Shown in pieces: positions 1 to 7,622 of a DNA stretch of 64,000 bases. Made by a program: the position numbers and the translations under genes. Numbering within the stretch: the first letter of the stretch is position 1; the number at the start of each line of letters is the position of its first letter. The notes under the pieces were generated by a model that made no database searches, was not told the origin of the DNA, and saw nothing but the letters and a program-made list of their open reading frames with translations. Source of the stretch: Halomicrobium zhouii (lineage in GTDB: Archaea; Halobacteriota; Halobacteria; Halobacteriales; Haloarculaceae); NCBI RefSeq assembly GCF_900114435.1, contig NZ_FOZK01000001.1, positions 496,001-560,000 on the forward strand, given 5' to 3'.

Positions 1-313
1 GGACCTCCCGGAGGTCTCCCCTGGCGAGGACGCTCCAGGACGTCAACGCCTCGGGGTCGTCCGTGGGTTCGGCGTCGTGGACGACGTACGTCGCCGTGGT
101 CGTCGCGTCGGCGAACGACAGCTTCGTGCTCCCCGGATGGTCGCCCAGGTGGAAGTACAGCGACCCGTCCCGGTACTCGTGGACCAGCGGCACGGCGTAG
201 GCCTCGTCGCCGTCGGCCAGTGCGAGCACGCCGGTCGGCGTCTCGCGCAGGTACCGCTCTACCTCCTCGTCGTCGAGTCCGCGCGTGTACGCGAACTCGA
301 TGTCGGTGTCCAT
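1..313 (-). CDS. Pyridoxamine 5'-phosphate oxidase-family (FMN split-barrel) protein, C-terminus cut by window edge
   Basis: The first 104 codons of a minus-strand gene are visible; the rest lies left of the window. The N-terminal half reads like haloarchaeal PNPOx-like split-barrel proteins: a TPTGVLAL strand, then AYAVPLVHEYRDG and LYFHLGDHPGSTKL, the usual cofactor-binding hairpin region that packs against FMN. Such proteins are small cytosolic flavoproteins of mostly unknown substrate. The start is the ATG at 313. A TATA-like CTTAAG lies about 25 bases upstream, consistent with a leaderless transcript independent of the phosphohexomutase gene behind it. Exact function cannot be assigned. 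Confidence 0.75.
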   Translation of the reverse strand, partial: MDTDIEFAYTRGLDDEEVERYLRETPTGVLALADGDEAYAVPLVHEYRDGSLYFHLGDHPGSTKLSFADATTTATYVVHDAEPTDDPEALTSWSVLARGDLREV

Positions 314-343
314 ACCTGATCGACGGTGCGTCGCGCCTTAAGA

Positions 344-1756
344 TCAGACCAGCGGCTCCACGACGTCGCGCCCGGCGTCGAGCAGCTCGTCGACGCGCGC
401 TTCGCTCCCGGCCTCGGCGTACACCCGGAGCTTCGGCTCGGTGCCGGAGGGGCGGACCAGCACCCACGTCCCGTCGGCCAGCGTCATCTTGAACCCGTCC
501 ACCGTCGAGACGTCGGCGACGCCCTCGCCGGCCACCGACTCGGGGAGGTCGGCTTCGAGTTTCTGCAGGACGGTGGCCTTCCGGTCGTCCGGGCAGTCGA
601 CGCTGACGCGGCCCTGGTGAATCTCGCCGTGTTCGGAAAGCAGCGCGTCGACGCGGTCGTCCAGGGGCTCCTCGGCCGCGGCGGCCGCGGCCAGCAGCGC
701 GACGAGGACGCCGTCCTTGTTCCGGAGGTGGGCACTGACGCCGAAGCCACCGGACTCCTCGCCGCCCATCAGCGCGTCGTGCTCGCCCATCGCCGCGGCG
801 ACCCACTTGAACCCGACCGCCGTCTCGTGGACGGACTGGCCGTGGGCCTCCGCGACGCGGTCGACGATGCTGCTCGTGGAGACGGTGCGGACGACGTCGC
901 CGGATGCGCCGGATAACAGGTCGTCGTACACCGACGCGAAGAAGAGGTTCGGGTCGAGGAAGCCGCGCTCGGGCGTGACGATGGCGACCCGGTCGGAGTC
1001 GCCGTCGTTGATGACGCCCAGGTCGGCGTCGCCCGAGGTGACCGTCTCCGTGAGTTCTTCGGCTCGCTCGGCCACCGGTTCGGGCGCGCCGCCGCCGAAC
1101 TCGGGGTCCTGTTCGCAGCGGAGGCGCTCGACGTCGGCGCCGGCCCGTTCGAGCAACCGGTCGGTGACGCCGCGGCCGCTGCCGTGCATCGCGTCGTAGG
1201 CGACGCGGAGCCCCGAGAGGTCACGGCCGCCCGCCCGCAGGTCGTCGACGAACGCCAGCGCGTGGTCGAGGTACGGCCCGACGAGGTCCGTCTCCTCGAC
1301 GTCGCCCCACTCCTCGTCTGGCAGGCTCTCTGGCTCGGCGAGGTTCGCCACGACGTCGTCGGTGACGTCGGGGAGCGCCGGCGCCCCGTCGCCGGGGACG
1401 AACTTCACGCCGTTGTACTCCGGCGGGTTGTGGGAGGCGGTGATCATCAGCGCGCCGGCCAGGTCGCGGTCCCGCACCGTCCAGGCGACCACCGGCGTCG
1501 GCGCGTCGCGCTCGGGCAGGACCACGTCGAAGCCGTTGGCACACAGGACGCGGGCCAGTTCCTCGGCGAACCCGCGGGAGTGCTCGCGGGCGTCGTAGCC
1601 CACGGCGACCGGCGCCGTCTCTCCCTGGTCCCGCAGGTAGGTCGCGACCGCCTGGCCGACCATCCGCACGCGGTCGTCGGTGAACTCGTCCAGCGTCGCG
1701 CGCCAGCCGTCGGTGCCGAACGCGATGGCGTCGGCGCGCGCCTCGTCGTCGGTCAT
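344..1756 (-). CDS. Phosphoglucomutase/phosphomannomutase (alpha-D-phosphohexomutase)
   Basis: A cytosolic enzyme that interconverts hexose 1- and 6-phosphates, feeding nucleotide-sugar synthesis for surface glycans. The 470-residue protein has all four family signatures in order: FGTDGWRA near residue 13, the catalytic phosphoserine loop TASHNPPEYNG (Ser about 108), the Mg-binding loop DGDSDR about 251-256, the sugar-binding GGEESGG, and the C-terminal phosphate-binding RPSGTEPKLR. Length is normal for the family. The ATG at 1756 begins MTDDEARAD; longer readings extend upstream into the GIY-YIG gene in another frame and are not credible. Whether glucose or mannose phosphate is preferred cannot be read from sequence. 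It is a paralogue of GlmM at 5048. Confidence 0.93.
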   Translation of the reverse strand: MTDDEARADAIAFGTDGWRATLDEFTDDRVRMVGQAVATYLRDQGETAPVAVGYDAREHSRGFAEELARVLCANGFDVVLPERDAPTPVVAWTVRDRDLAGALMITASHNPPEYNGVKFVPGDGAPALPDVTDDVVANLAEPESLPDEEWGDVEETDLVGPYLDHALAFVDDLRAGGRDLSGLRVAYDAMHGSGRGVTDRLLERAGADVERLRCEQDPEFGGGAPEPVAERAEELTETVTSGDADLGVINDGDSDRVAIVTPERGFLDPNLFFASVYDDLLSGASGDVVRTVSTSSIVDRVAEAHGQSVHETAVGFKWVAAAMGEHDALMGGEESGGFGVSAHLRNKDGVLVALLAAAAAAEEPLDDRVDALLSEHGEIHQGRVSVDCPDDRKATVLQKLEADLPESVAGEGVADVSTVDGFKMTLADGTWVLVRPSGTEPKLRVYAEAGSEARVDELLDAGRDVVEPLV

Positions 1757-1821
1757 AGAGTACGATGCTCGCCGGGCGAGCAAAAAGGTCCGGTTCGGCG
1801 ACAGGTGCCCGTCGCGGCGGG

Positions 1822-2088
1822 CTAGGGGGCGTCGCCGTCGACGAGCGCTTCCTTCTCGGCACGGGAGAGCTGTTTGACCTCCCACTCCCTGCGCATGGCC
1901 GCGGACCGGGAGCCGAACGCCTCGACGTGGACGAGTTCGACGGGCGTCCGCCCGCGCGTGTACTTCGCGCCCTCGCCGCAGTCGTGTTCGTCGACCCGCC
2001 GCTCGACGTCGGTCGTGTAGCCGGTGTACAGCGACTCGTCGGCACACCGGAGGACGTAGACGAAGTGATCGTCACTCACGTCGCCCAC
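1822..2088 (-). CDS. GIY-YIG domain nuclease-like protein
   Basis: A stand-alone GIY-YIG domain of 88 residues. The N-terminus FVYVLRCADESLYTGYT holds the two tyrosine motifs (YVL and YTGYT), followed by the conserved arginine region DVERRVDEH and a YTRGRTPVELV strand. This matches the UPF0213/YhbQ type of single-domain protein thought to act on DNA, though no member of this group has a well-proven physiological role. The start is a GTG at 2088 or an in-frame GTG three codons later; no promoter decides between them. It lies 65 bases before the phosphohexomutase on the same strand and may be co-transcribed with it. Confidence 0.85.
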   Translation of the reverse strand: MGDVSDDHFVYVLRCADESLYTGYTTDVERRVDEHDCGEGAKYTRGRTPVELVHVEAFGSRSAAMRREWEVKQLSRAEKEALVDGDAP

Positions 2089-2142
2089 CGCCGGGTCCGG
2101 CCGAGCGCGTGTCGTGGTCTGTGGGCGATACGGCGACGCCGA

Positions 2143-2292
2143 TCAGGCTTCGAGCGCGCGTCGCTTGGCGACTTCCGCGATCCCCGCGTTCGCGGCGCAA
2201 CTCGGGCACGCGCGGACTTCGCCGTCGGCGTCGGCGAAGACGCGCGCGAACCGATCGGAGACGTGTTCGCCGCAGTGAGTGCAGTTGGACAT
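2143..2292 (-). CDS. Small zinc-ribbon protein (DUF7563-like)
   Basis: A 49-residue protein with two CxxC knuckles, CTHC near residue 4 and CPSC near residue 29, spaced to bind one zinc ion. A short helix (AEVAKRRALEA) follows. The HVSDRFARVFAD segment between the knuckles is also present in the 52-residue protein at 6673 (FVTADYARVFTP), so the two are paralogues. Such micro-proteins are very common in haloarchaea and their role is unknown, probably nucleic acid or protein binding. The ATG at 2292 (MSNCTHC) was chosen; a longer in-frame reading adds an unconserved leader. Confidence 0.8.
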   Translation of the reverse strand: MSNCTHCGEHVSDRFARVFADADGEVRACPSCAANAGIAEVAKRRALEA

Positions 2293-2363
2293 CGTGATAG
2301 CCGGCGGTGTCGCCGGCAGTTTGTCATACGTTCCCACGATAGAAGTACTCTCATACCCACTAG

Positions 2364-3143
2364 TCAGGTATCTCCGTCGTCCCGCCGTGCGTCGGCGACA
2401 CGCCGGGCGACGAGCCCGGCCTGCGTGCCCGCGGTGAATCCGGCGTCGACGTTGACCACCGTGAGTGCGGTACAGGACTGGAGCATCCCCGAAAGCGCGG
2501 CCTCACCCTCGCCGCCGTGGCCGTAGCCGGTCGAGACGGGGAGCCCGATAAGGGGGACGTCGACGAGGCCGGCGATGACCGTGGGAAGCGCCCCCTCGCG
2601 CCCCGCCGCGACGATCAGCACGTCCTGTTCGCGGAGTTCGTCGAGGCGGTCGATCGTCCGGGTGAGCGACGCGACGCCGACGTCGTCGACCCGGTACACC
2701 TCGGCGCCCATCTCCTCGGCGATCATCGCCGCCTCACCGGCGGGAACCGCGTCTGAGGTCCCCGCCGTCACGACGCCGACGCTGGCGTCGAGCCGCGTCG
2801 GTTCGTAGTCGGGACCGTGGGCGACCAGCCACCGGGACCGGTCGTCCCACCGGAGCGTGGCGTCGGGATGGGACTCCGCGAGTCGTTCGCGGATGGCCGC
2901 CGGATCGCCGTCTTCCAGCCGCGTCGCGATGGCTCGCCCAGTCGTCGTCAGCGCCGTCTGGACCAGCTCCGCCACCTCTTCGGACGTCTTTCCTTCGGAG
3001 AGAATCGCTTCGGGGACGCCGGCCCGCTCCTCGCGCGCCGCGTCGTATCGACCGGCCTCGCCCGTCGCGTAGCCGGCGAGCGCGGCTTCCGCTTCCGCGG
3101 GGGAGAGATCTCCCGCGGCGACTGCATCGAGTATGTCGCGCAT
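2364..3143 (-). CDS. larB: LarB, nickel pincer cofactor biosynthesis (NaAD carboxylase/hydrolase)
   Basis: LarB carboxylates the pyridinium ring of nicotinic acid adenine dinucleotide and hydrolyses the phosphoanhydride, the first step to the nickel-pincer nucleotide of lactate racemase. The 259-residue protein has the N-terminal helical region (MRDILDAVAAGDLSPAEAE) and a PurE-like fold from about residue 120: VGVVTAGTSDAVPAGEAA, EVYRVDDVGVASL, VLIVAAGREGALPTVIAGL and PLIGLPVSTGYG. This order is diagnostic of the family and separates it from purine PurE. No LarC or LarE lies in the window, so the cofactor pathway is either completed elsewhere or incomplete. The start is ATG 3143. Confidence 0.92.
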   Translation of the reverse strand: MRDILDAVAAGDLSPAEAEAALAGYATGEAGRYDAAREERAGVPEAILSEGKTSEEVAELVQTALTTTGRAIATRLEDGDPAAIRERLAESHPDATLRWDDRSRWLVAHGPDYEPTRLDASVGVVTAGTSDAVPAGEAAMIAEEMGAEVYRVDDVGVASLTRTIDRLDELREQDVLIVAAGREGALPTVIAGLVDVPLIGLPVSTGYGHGGEGEAALSGMLQSCTALTVVNVDAGFTAGTQAGLVARRVADARRDDGDT

Positions 3144-3184
3144 GGTGGTTGTACTGGTGGGGGTGGTCGTAAGGGTTGGGAGCT

Positions 3185-3349
3185 AGGCCGGGGCCGACCG
3201 AAGGGAGGGCCCGGCTAAATGCGAACGGGGAGCGAAGCGACCCGTGAGGTAGGCTGGTCGCTCGCAGAGCGACCAGCTACACAGCGAACGGCGACCAGCG
3301 GGAGCCGAGAGCTAGGCTGGCGCCGACCGCAGGGAGGGGCCAGCTATAC
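3185..3349. repeat. Array of three spaced 32-36-bp hairpin repeats
   Basis: Three copies start at 3185, 3251 and 3314, each opening with AGGCYGG and closing with CCRGCTA. The middle copy is a perfect 11-bp stem, 3253-3263 with 3267-3277, around a GCA loop. In the first copy both arms change together (CTGG to CCGG with CCAG to CCGG), so pairing is kept. The same family recurs at 18305-18545 in the opposite orientation. Base changes that keep pairing suggest selection on a folded RNA or DNA structure. Confidence 0.7.
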
Positions 3350-3661
3350 AGCGACCACCGGGAGCCGCGAGGGAGGCCGAGGCTGACCGGTTCGCTCGTG
3401 CCCCGAGGAAATCCAGTCTGGGGAAGCGCAGACGAAATTCGCCGGGGAAAGTACCGACGAAGGAACCGGCTACCTGGTCGCGCACCTCGAAAGTCAATCC
3501 GCGCGCGAGACACCGAGCGGCCGTTTCTCGCCCTGGCGGACCGTTCGGCGGGTGTTTTCGACCGGACTAACGTGACGAAACACCCTCCTTTATATAACTA
3601 AACAGTGCCAAAACCGCTCAAACCCCCGTGAGTACCGGCGAGGAGGCCGTGCTTCAGGAAA

Positions 3662-3669
3662 GTATATAA
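3662..3669 (+). promoter_or_regulatory. TATA box of the DUF1931 gene
   Basis: GTATATAAG centred about 28 bases before ATG 3695. At this spacing transcription would begin at or within a few bases of the start codon, giving a leaderless mRNA. Confidence 0.65.
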
Positions 3670-3694
3670 GGTGCCACTGGGAACACGGAGGTGT

Positions 3695-3862
3695 ATGGCA
3701 GACCTGATCGTCAAAGCCGCCGTGAAAGAAGCGCTCAACGACATGAACGTAGCCTCCGACTTCTACGACTCGCTCGACGAGGAAGTTGAGGAACTGCTCC
3801 AGGACGCCGCCCGGCGTGCCGACTCGAACGACCGCAAGACAGTCCAGCCCCGCGACCTGTAA
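3695..3862 (+). CDS. DUF1931 family histone-fold-like small protein
   Basis: A 55-residue acidic protein, MADLIVKAAVKEALND followed by a central helix with EEVEELLQDAARRA and a C-terminal TVQPRDL. This matches the short haloarchaeal DUF1931 proteins, which resemble a single half of the histone fold; the final PRDL corresponds to the start of a histone-like third helix. A role in chromatin or nucleic acid binding is inferred, not proven. The ATG at 3695 is fixed by a strong TATA box 28 bases upstream. A T-tract follows the stop, so the gene looks monocistronic. Confidence 0.85.
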   Translation: MADLIVKAAVKEALNDMNVASDFYDSLDEEVEELLQDAARRADSNDRKTVQPRDL

Positions 3863-3876
3863 GGCTGACTCCGCGG

Positions 3877-3889
3877 TTTTTCCGTTTCG
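3877..3889 (+). terminator. T-tract terminator after the DUF1931 gene
   Basis: TTTTTCCGTTTC begins 15 bases after the stop codon. Archaeal RNA polymerase terminates on T-rich non-template tracts, so this is a plausible site; no hairpin is evident. Confidence 0.4.
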
Positions 3890-3937
3890 TTACTTCGACC
3901 AGCGACGGCCTCGCGATGTCGTCCTGGCTCCCGACAC

Positions 3938-4630
3938 TCACTCGGAGCCCGAGAGCTGTCGGACGGTGACGCCGTCCTCGGTGCCCACGTGGAGTTCGTC
4001 CGCGAGATCGATGAAGAGGCCGTGTTCGACCACGCCCGGGAGCGCCGAGAGGTCGGTCGCGAGCTCGTCCGGTCGGTCGATTTCGCCGAACTCGCAGTCG
4101 AGCACGAGGTTGCCGTTGTCGGTGACGACGGGGCCGTCCTTGCGTTCGGCCCGGCGGAGGACGGGCTCGCCGCCTAGCTCGCGGACTGCCTCGGCGACTG
4201 TGGTGCGGGCGCTCGGCAACACCTCGACGGGGACGGGGTGGTCGAGGACGTCGGCCTCCTTCGTCGGGTCGGCGACGACGAGGAAGCGGTCGGCGGCCGC
4301 GTCCACGATCTTCTCGCGGGCGTGGGCGGCGCCGCCGCCCTTGACGAGCTGTCCGTCGGCGACCTGGTCGGCGCCGTCGATGGCCAGGTCGACCGACACC
4401 TCGTCCAGTTCGGCCAGCGGAATGGCCGCCTCGCGGGCCAGTTCGCGCGACTGGAAGGAGGTCGGGACGCCGGTGACGTCAAGCCCCCCATCGACCCGTC
4501 GACCGATGGCGCGGATGGCGTGGGCCGCGGTGCTCCCGGTTCCGAGACCGACGACCTGCCCGTCCGCGACGCGCTCGGCGGCGGACTCGCCCGCCCGCCG
4601 CTTGGCCGCCTCGGATCCGCCCTGTTTCAT
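3938..4630 (-). CDS. rpiA: Ribose-5-phosphate isomerase A
   Basis: Interconverts ribose 5-phosphate and ribulose 5-phosphate, supplying ribose for nucleotide synthesis. The 230-residue protein carries the phosphate-binding loop GLGTGSTA (about 29-36), the catalytic DGADQ near residue 85, KGGGAAHAREKI near 99 with the general-base Glu, and a C-terminal region with a GLFIDLADE strand. DGADQ replaces the commoner DGADE. Length and motif order are typical of archaeal RpiA. The start is ATG 4630, with an AT-rich TATA-like GATTTTCTA about 25 bases upstream. It is convergent with the DUF1931 gene and divergent from glmM. Confidence 0.95.
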   Translation of the reverse strand: MKQGGSEAAKRRAGESAAERVADGQVVGLGTGSTAAHAIRAIGRRVDGGLDVTGVPTSFQSRELAREAAIPLAELDEVSVDLAIDGADQVADGQLVKGGGAAHAREKIVDAAADRFLVVADPTKEADVLDHPVPVEVLPSARTTVAEAVRELGGEPVLRRAERKDGPVVTDNGNLVLDCEFGEIDRPDELATDLSALPGVVEHGLFIDLADELHVGTEDGVTVRQLSGSE

Positions 4631-5047
4631 GTATGTCCCCTCTGCGGGCGGGTAGAAAATCGCTACGGCTGGTCGTCACCGTCGGTCCGGTGTATCCTGT
4701 CCTGTGTAGTCCCGGTCCAGCGTGGTCCCGGTCCAGCCAGTCCTGAGCCGGGTCTACAGTCGGCGTAATCGAACGACGTGGCGGCCGGATTCGGTCGCCG
4801 GTCGGAGCCGGCGCCTCGTCCGGTGGTACTCGGGGCGTTACTTTGACCGGACGACGCCCCTCGATGGTCACGAGTACGATCGTTGCCTCGACGATGGCCC
4901 CAGCAGTTCACCCTCCCCGAGACGTTGCAGCGCCGGCCGTCGACGATCGCGCAGCCACCGCCCCACAGGTCTGATCCCGCTGATTCGGGCCGCCTTCGGC
5001 CGATTTAAACAGTGGATACTTTTCCCCCGGCCCCCTGACTGGGAACC
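4631..5047. other. Divergent intergenic region rpiA/glmM
   Basis: 417 bases with no credible gene. The left end holds the rpiA promoter. A TATA-like GATTTAAACA at about 5002-5011 precedes glmM, implying a 5' leader of roughly 15 bases. Nothing else stands out in between. Confidence 0.5.
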
Positions 5048-6355
5048 ATGTTCGGGACCAGCGGAATCAGGGGACCGGTCGGGGACGAGGTCACCGCGTC
5101 GCTCGCGCTCTCGGTCGGCCGGGCGGTCGGCGTCGACGCGGACAGGGTCGTCGTCGGCCGGGACCCGCGCGAGTCGGGCGAGTTCCTCGCAGACGCGCTC
5201 GCGGCCGGCCTGCGCGAGTCGGGCACTGACGTCGTCGACCTGGGGCTGGCGGCCACGCCGACGGTCGGCCGCGCGGTGGCCTGGGAGTCGGCCGACGTCG
5301 GTGTCTCGGTGACGGCCTCCCACAACCCCCCGCAGGACAACGGTATCAAGCTCTGGCAGCCCTCCGGCCAGGCGTTCGACGCCGACCTGCGAGAGCAGAT
5401 TTCGGGGCGCATACGCGAGGAGGCGGCCGAACTGGTCGCCTGGGACGCGGTCGGTGAGCGCCGGGCGGCCGACGCCAGCGAGCGCCACGTCGCCGCCCTG
5501 ACCGACGCCGTGGCCCTGGCCGACCCGCCCGCCGTCGTCGTGGACCTGGGTAACGGCGCCGGCGGGGTGACGGTCGAGGCGCTCACGCGCCTGGGCTGTG
5601 ACGTCGAGACGCTCAACGCCCAGCCCGACGGGTCTTTCCCCGGGCGCCCGAGCGAGCCCACCGCCGAGAACTGCCAGTCGCTGTCGACGCTCGTCGGCTA
5701 CACCGACGCGAGCCTGGGCATCGCCCACGACGGCGACGCCGACCGGCTCCGCGCCGCGAGCGCGGACGGCACCTACCTCTCTGGCGACGAACTACTGGCA
5801 ATCTTCGCGGCGGACGCCGCCGAGCCCGGGGACGCGGTCGCCGTCCCGGTCGACACCAGCCTCGCCGTCGCCGACTACCTCGCCGAGCGCGACGTCGACG
5901 TGACCTACACGCCTGTGGGGGACGTCTACGTCGCCGACGCCGCGAGCGAGCCGGGCGTCGCCTTCGGCGGCGAGCCCAGTGGTGCCTGGATCTGGCCCGA
6001 GGAGACGCTGTGTCCCGACGGCCCGCTCGCGGCCTGCAAGCTCGTCGCGCTCGACGCCGAGCGGTCGCTGGCCGACCGGGTCGCCGACGTGCCGGAGTAC
6101 CCCATTCGCCGGGACAGCGTCGAAGTCGACGACAAGACTGGCGTGATGGAGCGGGTCAGCGCCCGCGTCGCCGACGAGTTCGAGGACGTGTCGACGCTGG
6201 ACGGCGTCCGGGTCGACCTTGGCGACGCGTGGTTCCTCCTCCGGGCCAGCGGGACCCAGCCGCTCGTCCGAATCACGGCCGAGGCACGCGAGCGATCTCG
6301 GGCCGACGACGCCTTCGAACGGGCACGGTCGGTGCTCGACGCGAGCCGGGACTGA
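5048..6355 (+). CDS. glmM: Phosphoglucosamine mutase GlmM
   Basis: Converts glucosamine 6-phosphate to glucosamine 1-phosphate, leading to UDP-GlcNAc for N-glycans and exopolysaccharide. The 435-residue protein starts MFGTSGIRGPVGDEV. It has the catalytic serine loop TASHNPPQDNGIKL near residue 94, the metal loop DGDADR near 229, the sugar-specificity loop FGGEPSGAWIW near 305 and the phosphate loop RASGTQPLVR near 400. The short N-terminal FGTSGIRG form and EPSG loop fit archaeal GlmM rather than the PGM at 344. The stop codon overlaps the first base of an 82-bp palindromic element, so the mRNA would end in, or run into, a long hairpin. Confidence 0.9.
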   Translation: MFGTSGIRGPVGDEVTASLALSVGRAVGVDADRVVVGRDPRESGEFLADALAAGLRESGTDVVDLGLAATPTVGRAVAWESADVGVSVTASHNPPQDNGIKLWQPSGQAFDADLREQISGRIREEAAELVAWDAVGERRAADASERHVAALTDAVALADPPAVVVDLGNGAGGVTVEALTRLGCDVETLNAQPDGSFPGRPSEPTAENCQSLSTLVGYTDASLGIAHDGDADRLRAASADGTYLSGDELLAIFAADAAEPGDAVAVPVDTSLAVADYLAERDVDVTYTPVGDVYVADAASEPGVAFGGEPSGAWIWPEETLCPDGPLAACKLVALDAERSLADRVADVPEYPIRRDSVEVDDKTGVMERVSARVADEFEDVSTLDGVRVDLGDAWFLLRASGTQPLVRITAEARERSRADDAFERARSVLDASRD

Positions 6356-6436
6356 TAGTGGTGGTTGTCAGCCCGTGCCGGCGTTCGACGTGGACGGTAT
6401 CGGCGAACGCCGGTACAAAGTTACAACCACCACTAT
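6355..6436. repeat. 82-bp double-stem palindromic element, copy 1
   Basis: The ends are perfect inverted 14-mers, ATAGTGGTGGTTGT and its complement. A 6/6 internal loop follows, then a second 13-bp stem (positions 21-33 with 50-62 of the element, one G-U pair, containing CCGGCGTTCG) and a 16-base apical loop. The reverse complement of this copy closely matches the equally long element at 36811-36892. It begins on the stop codon of glmM. It could be a MITE-like mobile element, a small structured RNA or a transcription-end signal. Confidence 0.85.
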
Positions 6437-6672
6437 GACGGGTGGCTGCTGGCCGATCAGGCGCCACGGTTGACTGCTGGTCGATGACGCGTGAGGCTGC
6501 TGGCCAGCGAGGCGTGAGTGACAGCGGTGGGAGAAGTGCGCCGCGTCCGTCGACCGCCTCCCACGGTCGCGGGCGGGCGCGGCCCGGCGTTTCTCGTCCG
6601 AGACGGCCACCGACTGACCCCCTGCGGTGTCGGCGGCCGCACGGACCGAGGACGGCGGGCTGTAGTCGTGTG

Positions 6673-6831
6673 CTATCCGCGACGCGTGGACCGGGCTTCC
6701 CGGACGCTCGCCCCGTCTCGGATCTTGTCCTCACACTGCGGGCAGACCCGCGGCGCATCGACCCCGTTGGGCGTGAAGACCCGTGCGTAGTCAGCCGTTA
6801 CAAAATTGCCGCAGTTCTGGCATTCCGGCAT
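6673..6831 (-). CDS. Small zinc-ribbon protein (DUF7563-like), paralogue
   Basis: A 52-residue protein with CQNC (residues 4-7) and CPQC (30-33) knuckles, the FVTADYARVFTPNG middle and a basic C-terminus EARSTRRG. It resembles the 49-residue protein at 2143 in spacing and in the ARVF segment. Role unknown; nucleic acid binding through a single zinc ribbon is a guess. The ATG at 6831 (MPECQNC) was chosen over a longer in-frame leader. The AT-rich stretch at 6840-6865 (AAGGACAGCTATCCTCTTAATG) contains its likely promoter. Confidence 0.8.
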   Translation of the reverse strand: MPECQNCGNFVTADYARVFTPNGVDAPRVCPQCEDKIRDGASVREARSTRRG

Positions 6832-6973
6832 ACGTGAAACTGTAAGGACAGCTATCCTCTTAATGATTGGTGATGTGCCACGAGCTACCACGACGGCGCC
6901 GTCGTGCTGTTAGTCGGCTCTGGCGGCTCTCTGGGGCGATCTGGGCGCAGAATCGCTCCGGTCCGGGGACCGG

Positions 6974-7552
6974 TCAGAAGTCGGCGGTGGTCGTGTCGTC
7001 CTCGGCGAGTTCGACGACGCCGTCGAACAGGTCGCGGAACCGGTCGACCGTCGCCTCGTCGTGGACGCCCTTCGCCAGGTGGAACAGGCCGACGGCGTCG
7101 TGGGTCGCCAGCAGGTCCAGAATCTCTTCCACGGCCCGTTCGGCGCGGTCCTCGTCGGCGTAGTAGATGAGTTCCGTCAGCGAGTCGAAGCTGATCCGGA
7201 GTTTGCCGTCGTGACTCTCCAGGAACGTCTCGACTTCGTCCACGATGCCCTCCCAGTCGTCCGGCGAGGCGACGTAGCGGAGGTTCTCAGAGGCCCTGCG
7301 GGTGTAGCCCCGTTCGATGGAGATGGTGTCGAGGATGGTCGCCCGGTCCTCGTCGACCTCGTAGTACTCCAGTTTCTGCTCGACCTCGCGGGCGGAGGTC
7401 CGCGTCGAGACGGCCAGCAGGTTGTCGGTGTCCGTACTCAGAAAGTCCGTGTCGATGCGGTCGGTCTCGCCCGTACTCGGATGCAACAACAGGACGCCCG
7501 TGCCGCCCGGAATCGTCTCCGGCGCCCCGTCGATGGCGAGCGTGTACTCCAT
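6974..7552 (-). CDS. Haloarchaeal KaiC/RecA-fold-like protein without a P-loop
   Basis: 192 residues beginning MEYTLAIDGAPETIPGGTGVLLLHPSTGETDRIDTDFL. The strand VLLLHPSTGETDRI sits where KaiC/RadA-like proteins carry a Walker A motif, but GxxxxGKT is absent. Later strands (LLAVSTRT, LRISFDSLTELIYY, VGLFHLAKGVHDE) follow the pattern of the haloarchaeal DUF7504/DUF7090-type HTR-like proteins, which resemble degenerate KaiC domains. A regulatory or signalling role is inferred only from the fold. The start is ATG 7552. It stands apart from its neighbours by a short AT-rich gap. Confidence 0.65.
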   Translation of the reverse strand: MEYTLAIDGAPETIPGGTGVLLLHPSTGETDRIDTDFLSTDTDNLLAVSTRTSAREVEQKLEYYEVDEDRATILDTISIERGYTRRASENLRYVASPDDWEGIVDEVETFLESHDGKLRISFDSLTELIYYADEDRAERAVEEILDLLATHDAVGLFHLAKGVHDEATVDRFRDLFDGVVELAEDDTTTADF

Positions 7553-7622
7553 ACGGACAATACGGCGCGGGCAGGCGCTTTAACTCTGCGGGTAACGGGC
7601 CACTCCCAGAACGTTTCGCCCA

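Larger units (their letters stand above)
3144..3694. other. Intergenic region between divergent larB and the DUF1931 gene
   Basis: About 550 bases without a credible gene. The larB-proximal part carries three spaced hairpin repeats (3185-3349, annotated separately). The remainder, 3380-3640, is unremarkable GC-rich sequence turning AT-rich (TTTATATAACTAAAC near 3589-3603). The right end holds the promoter of the DUF1931 gene. Confidence 0.6.
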
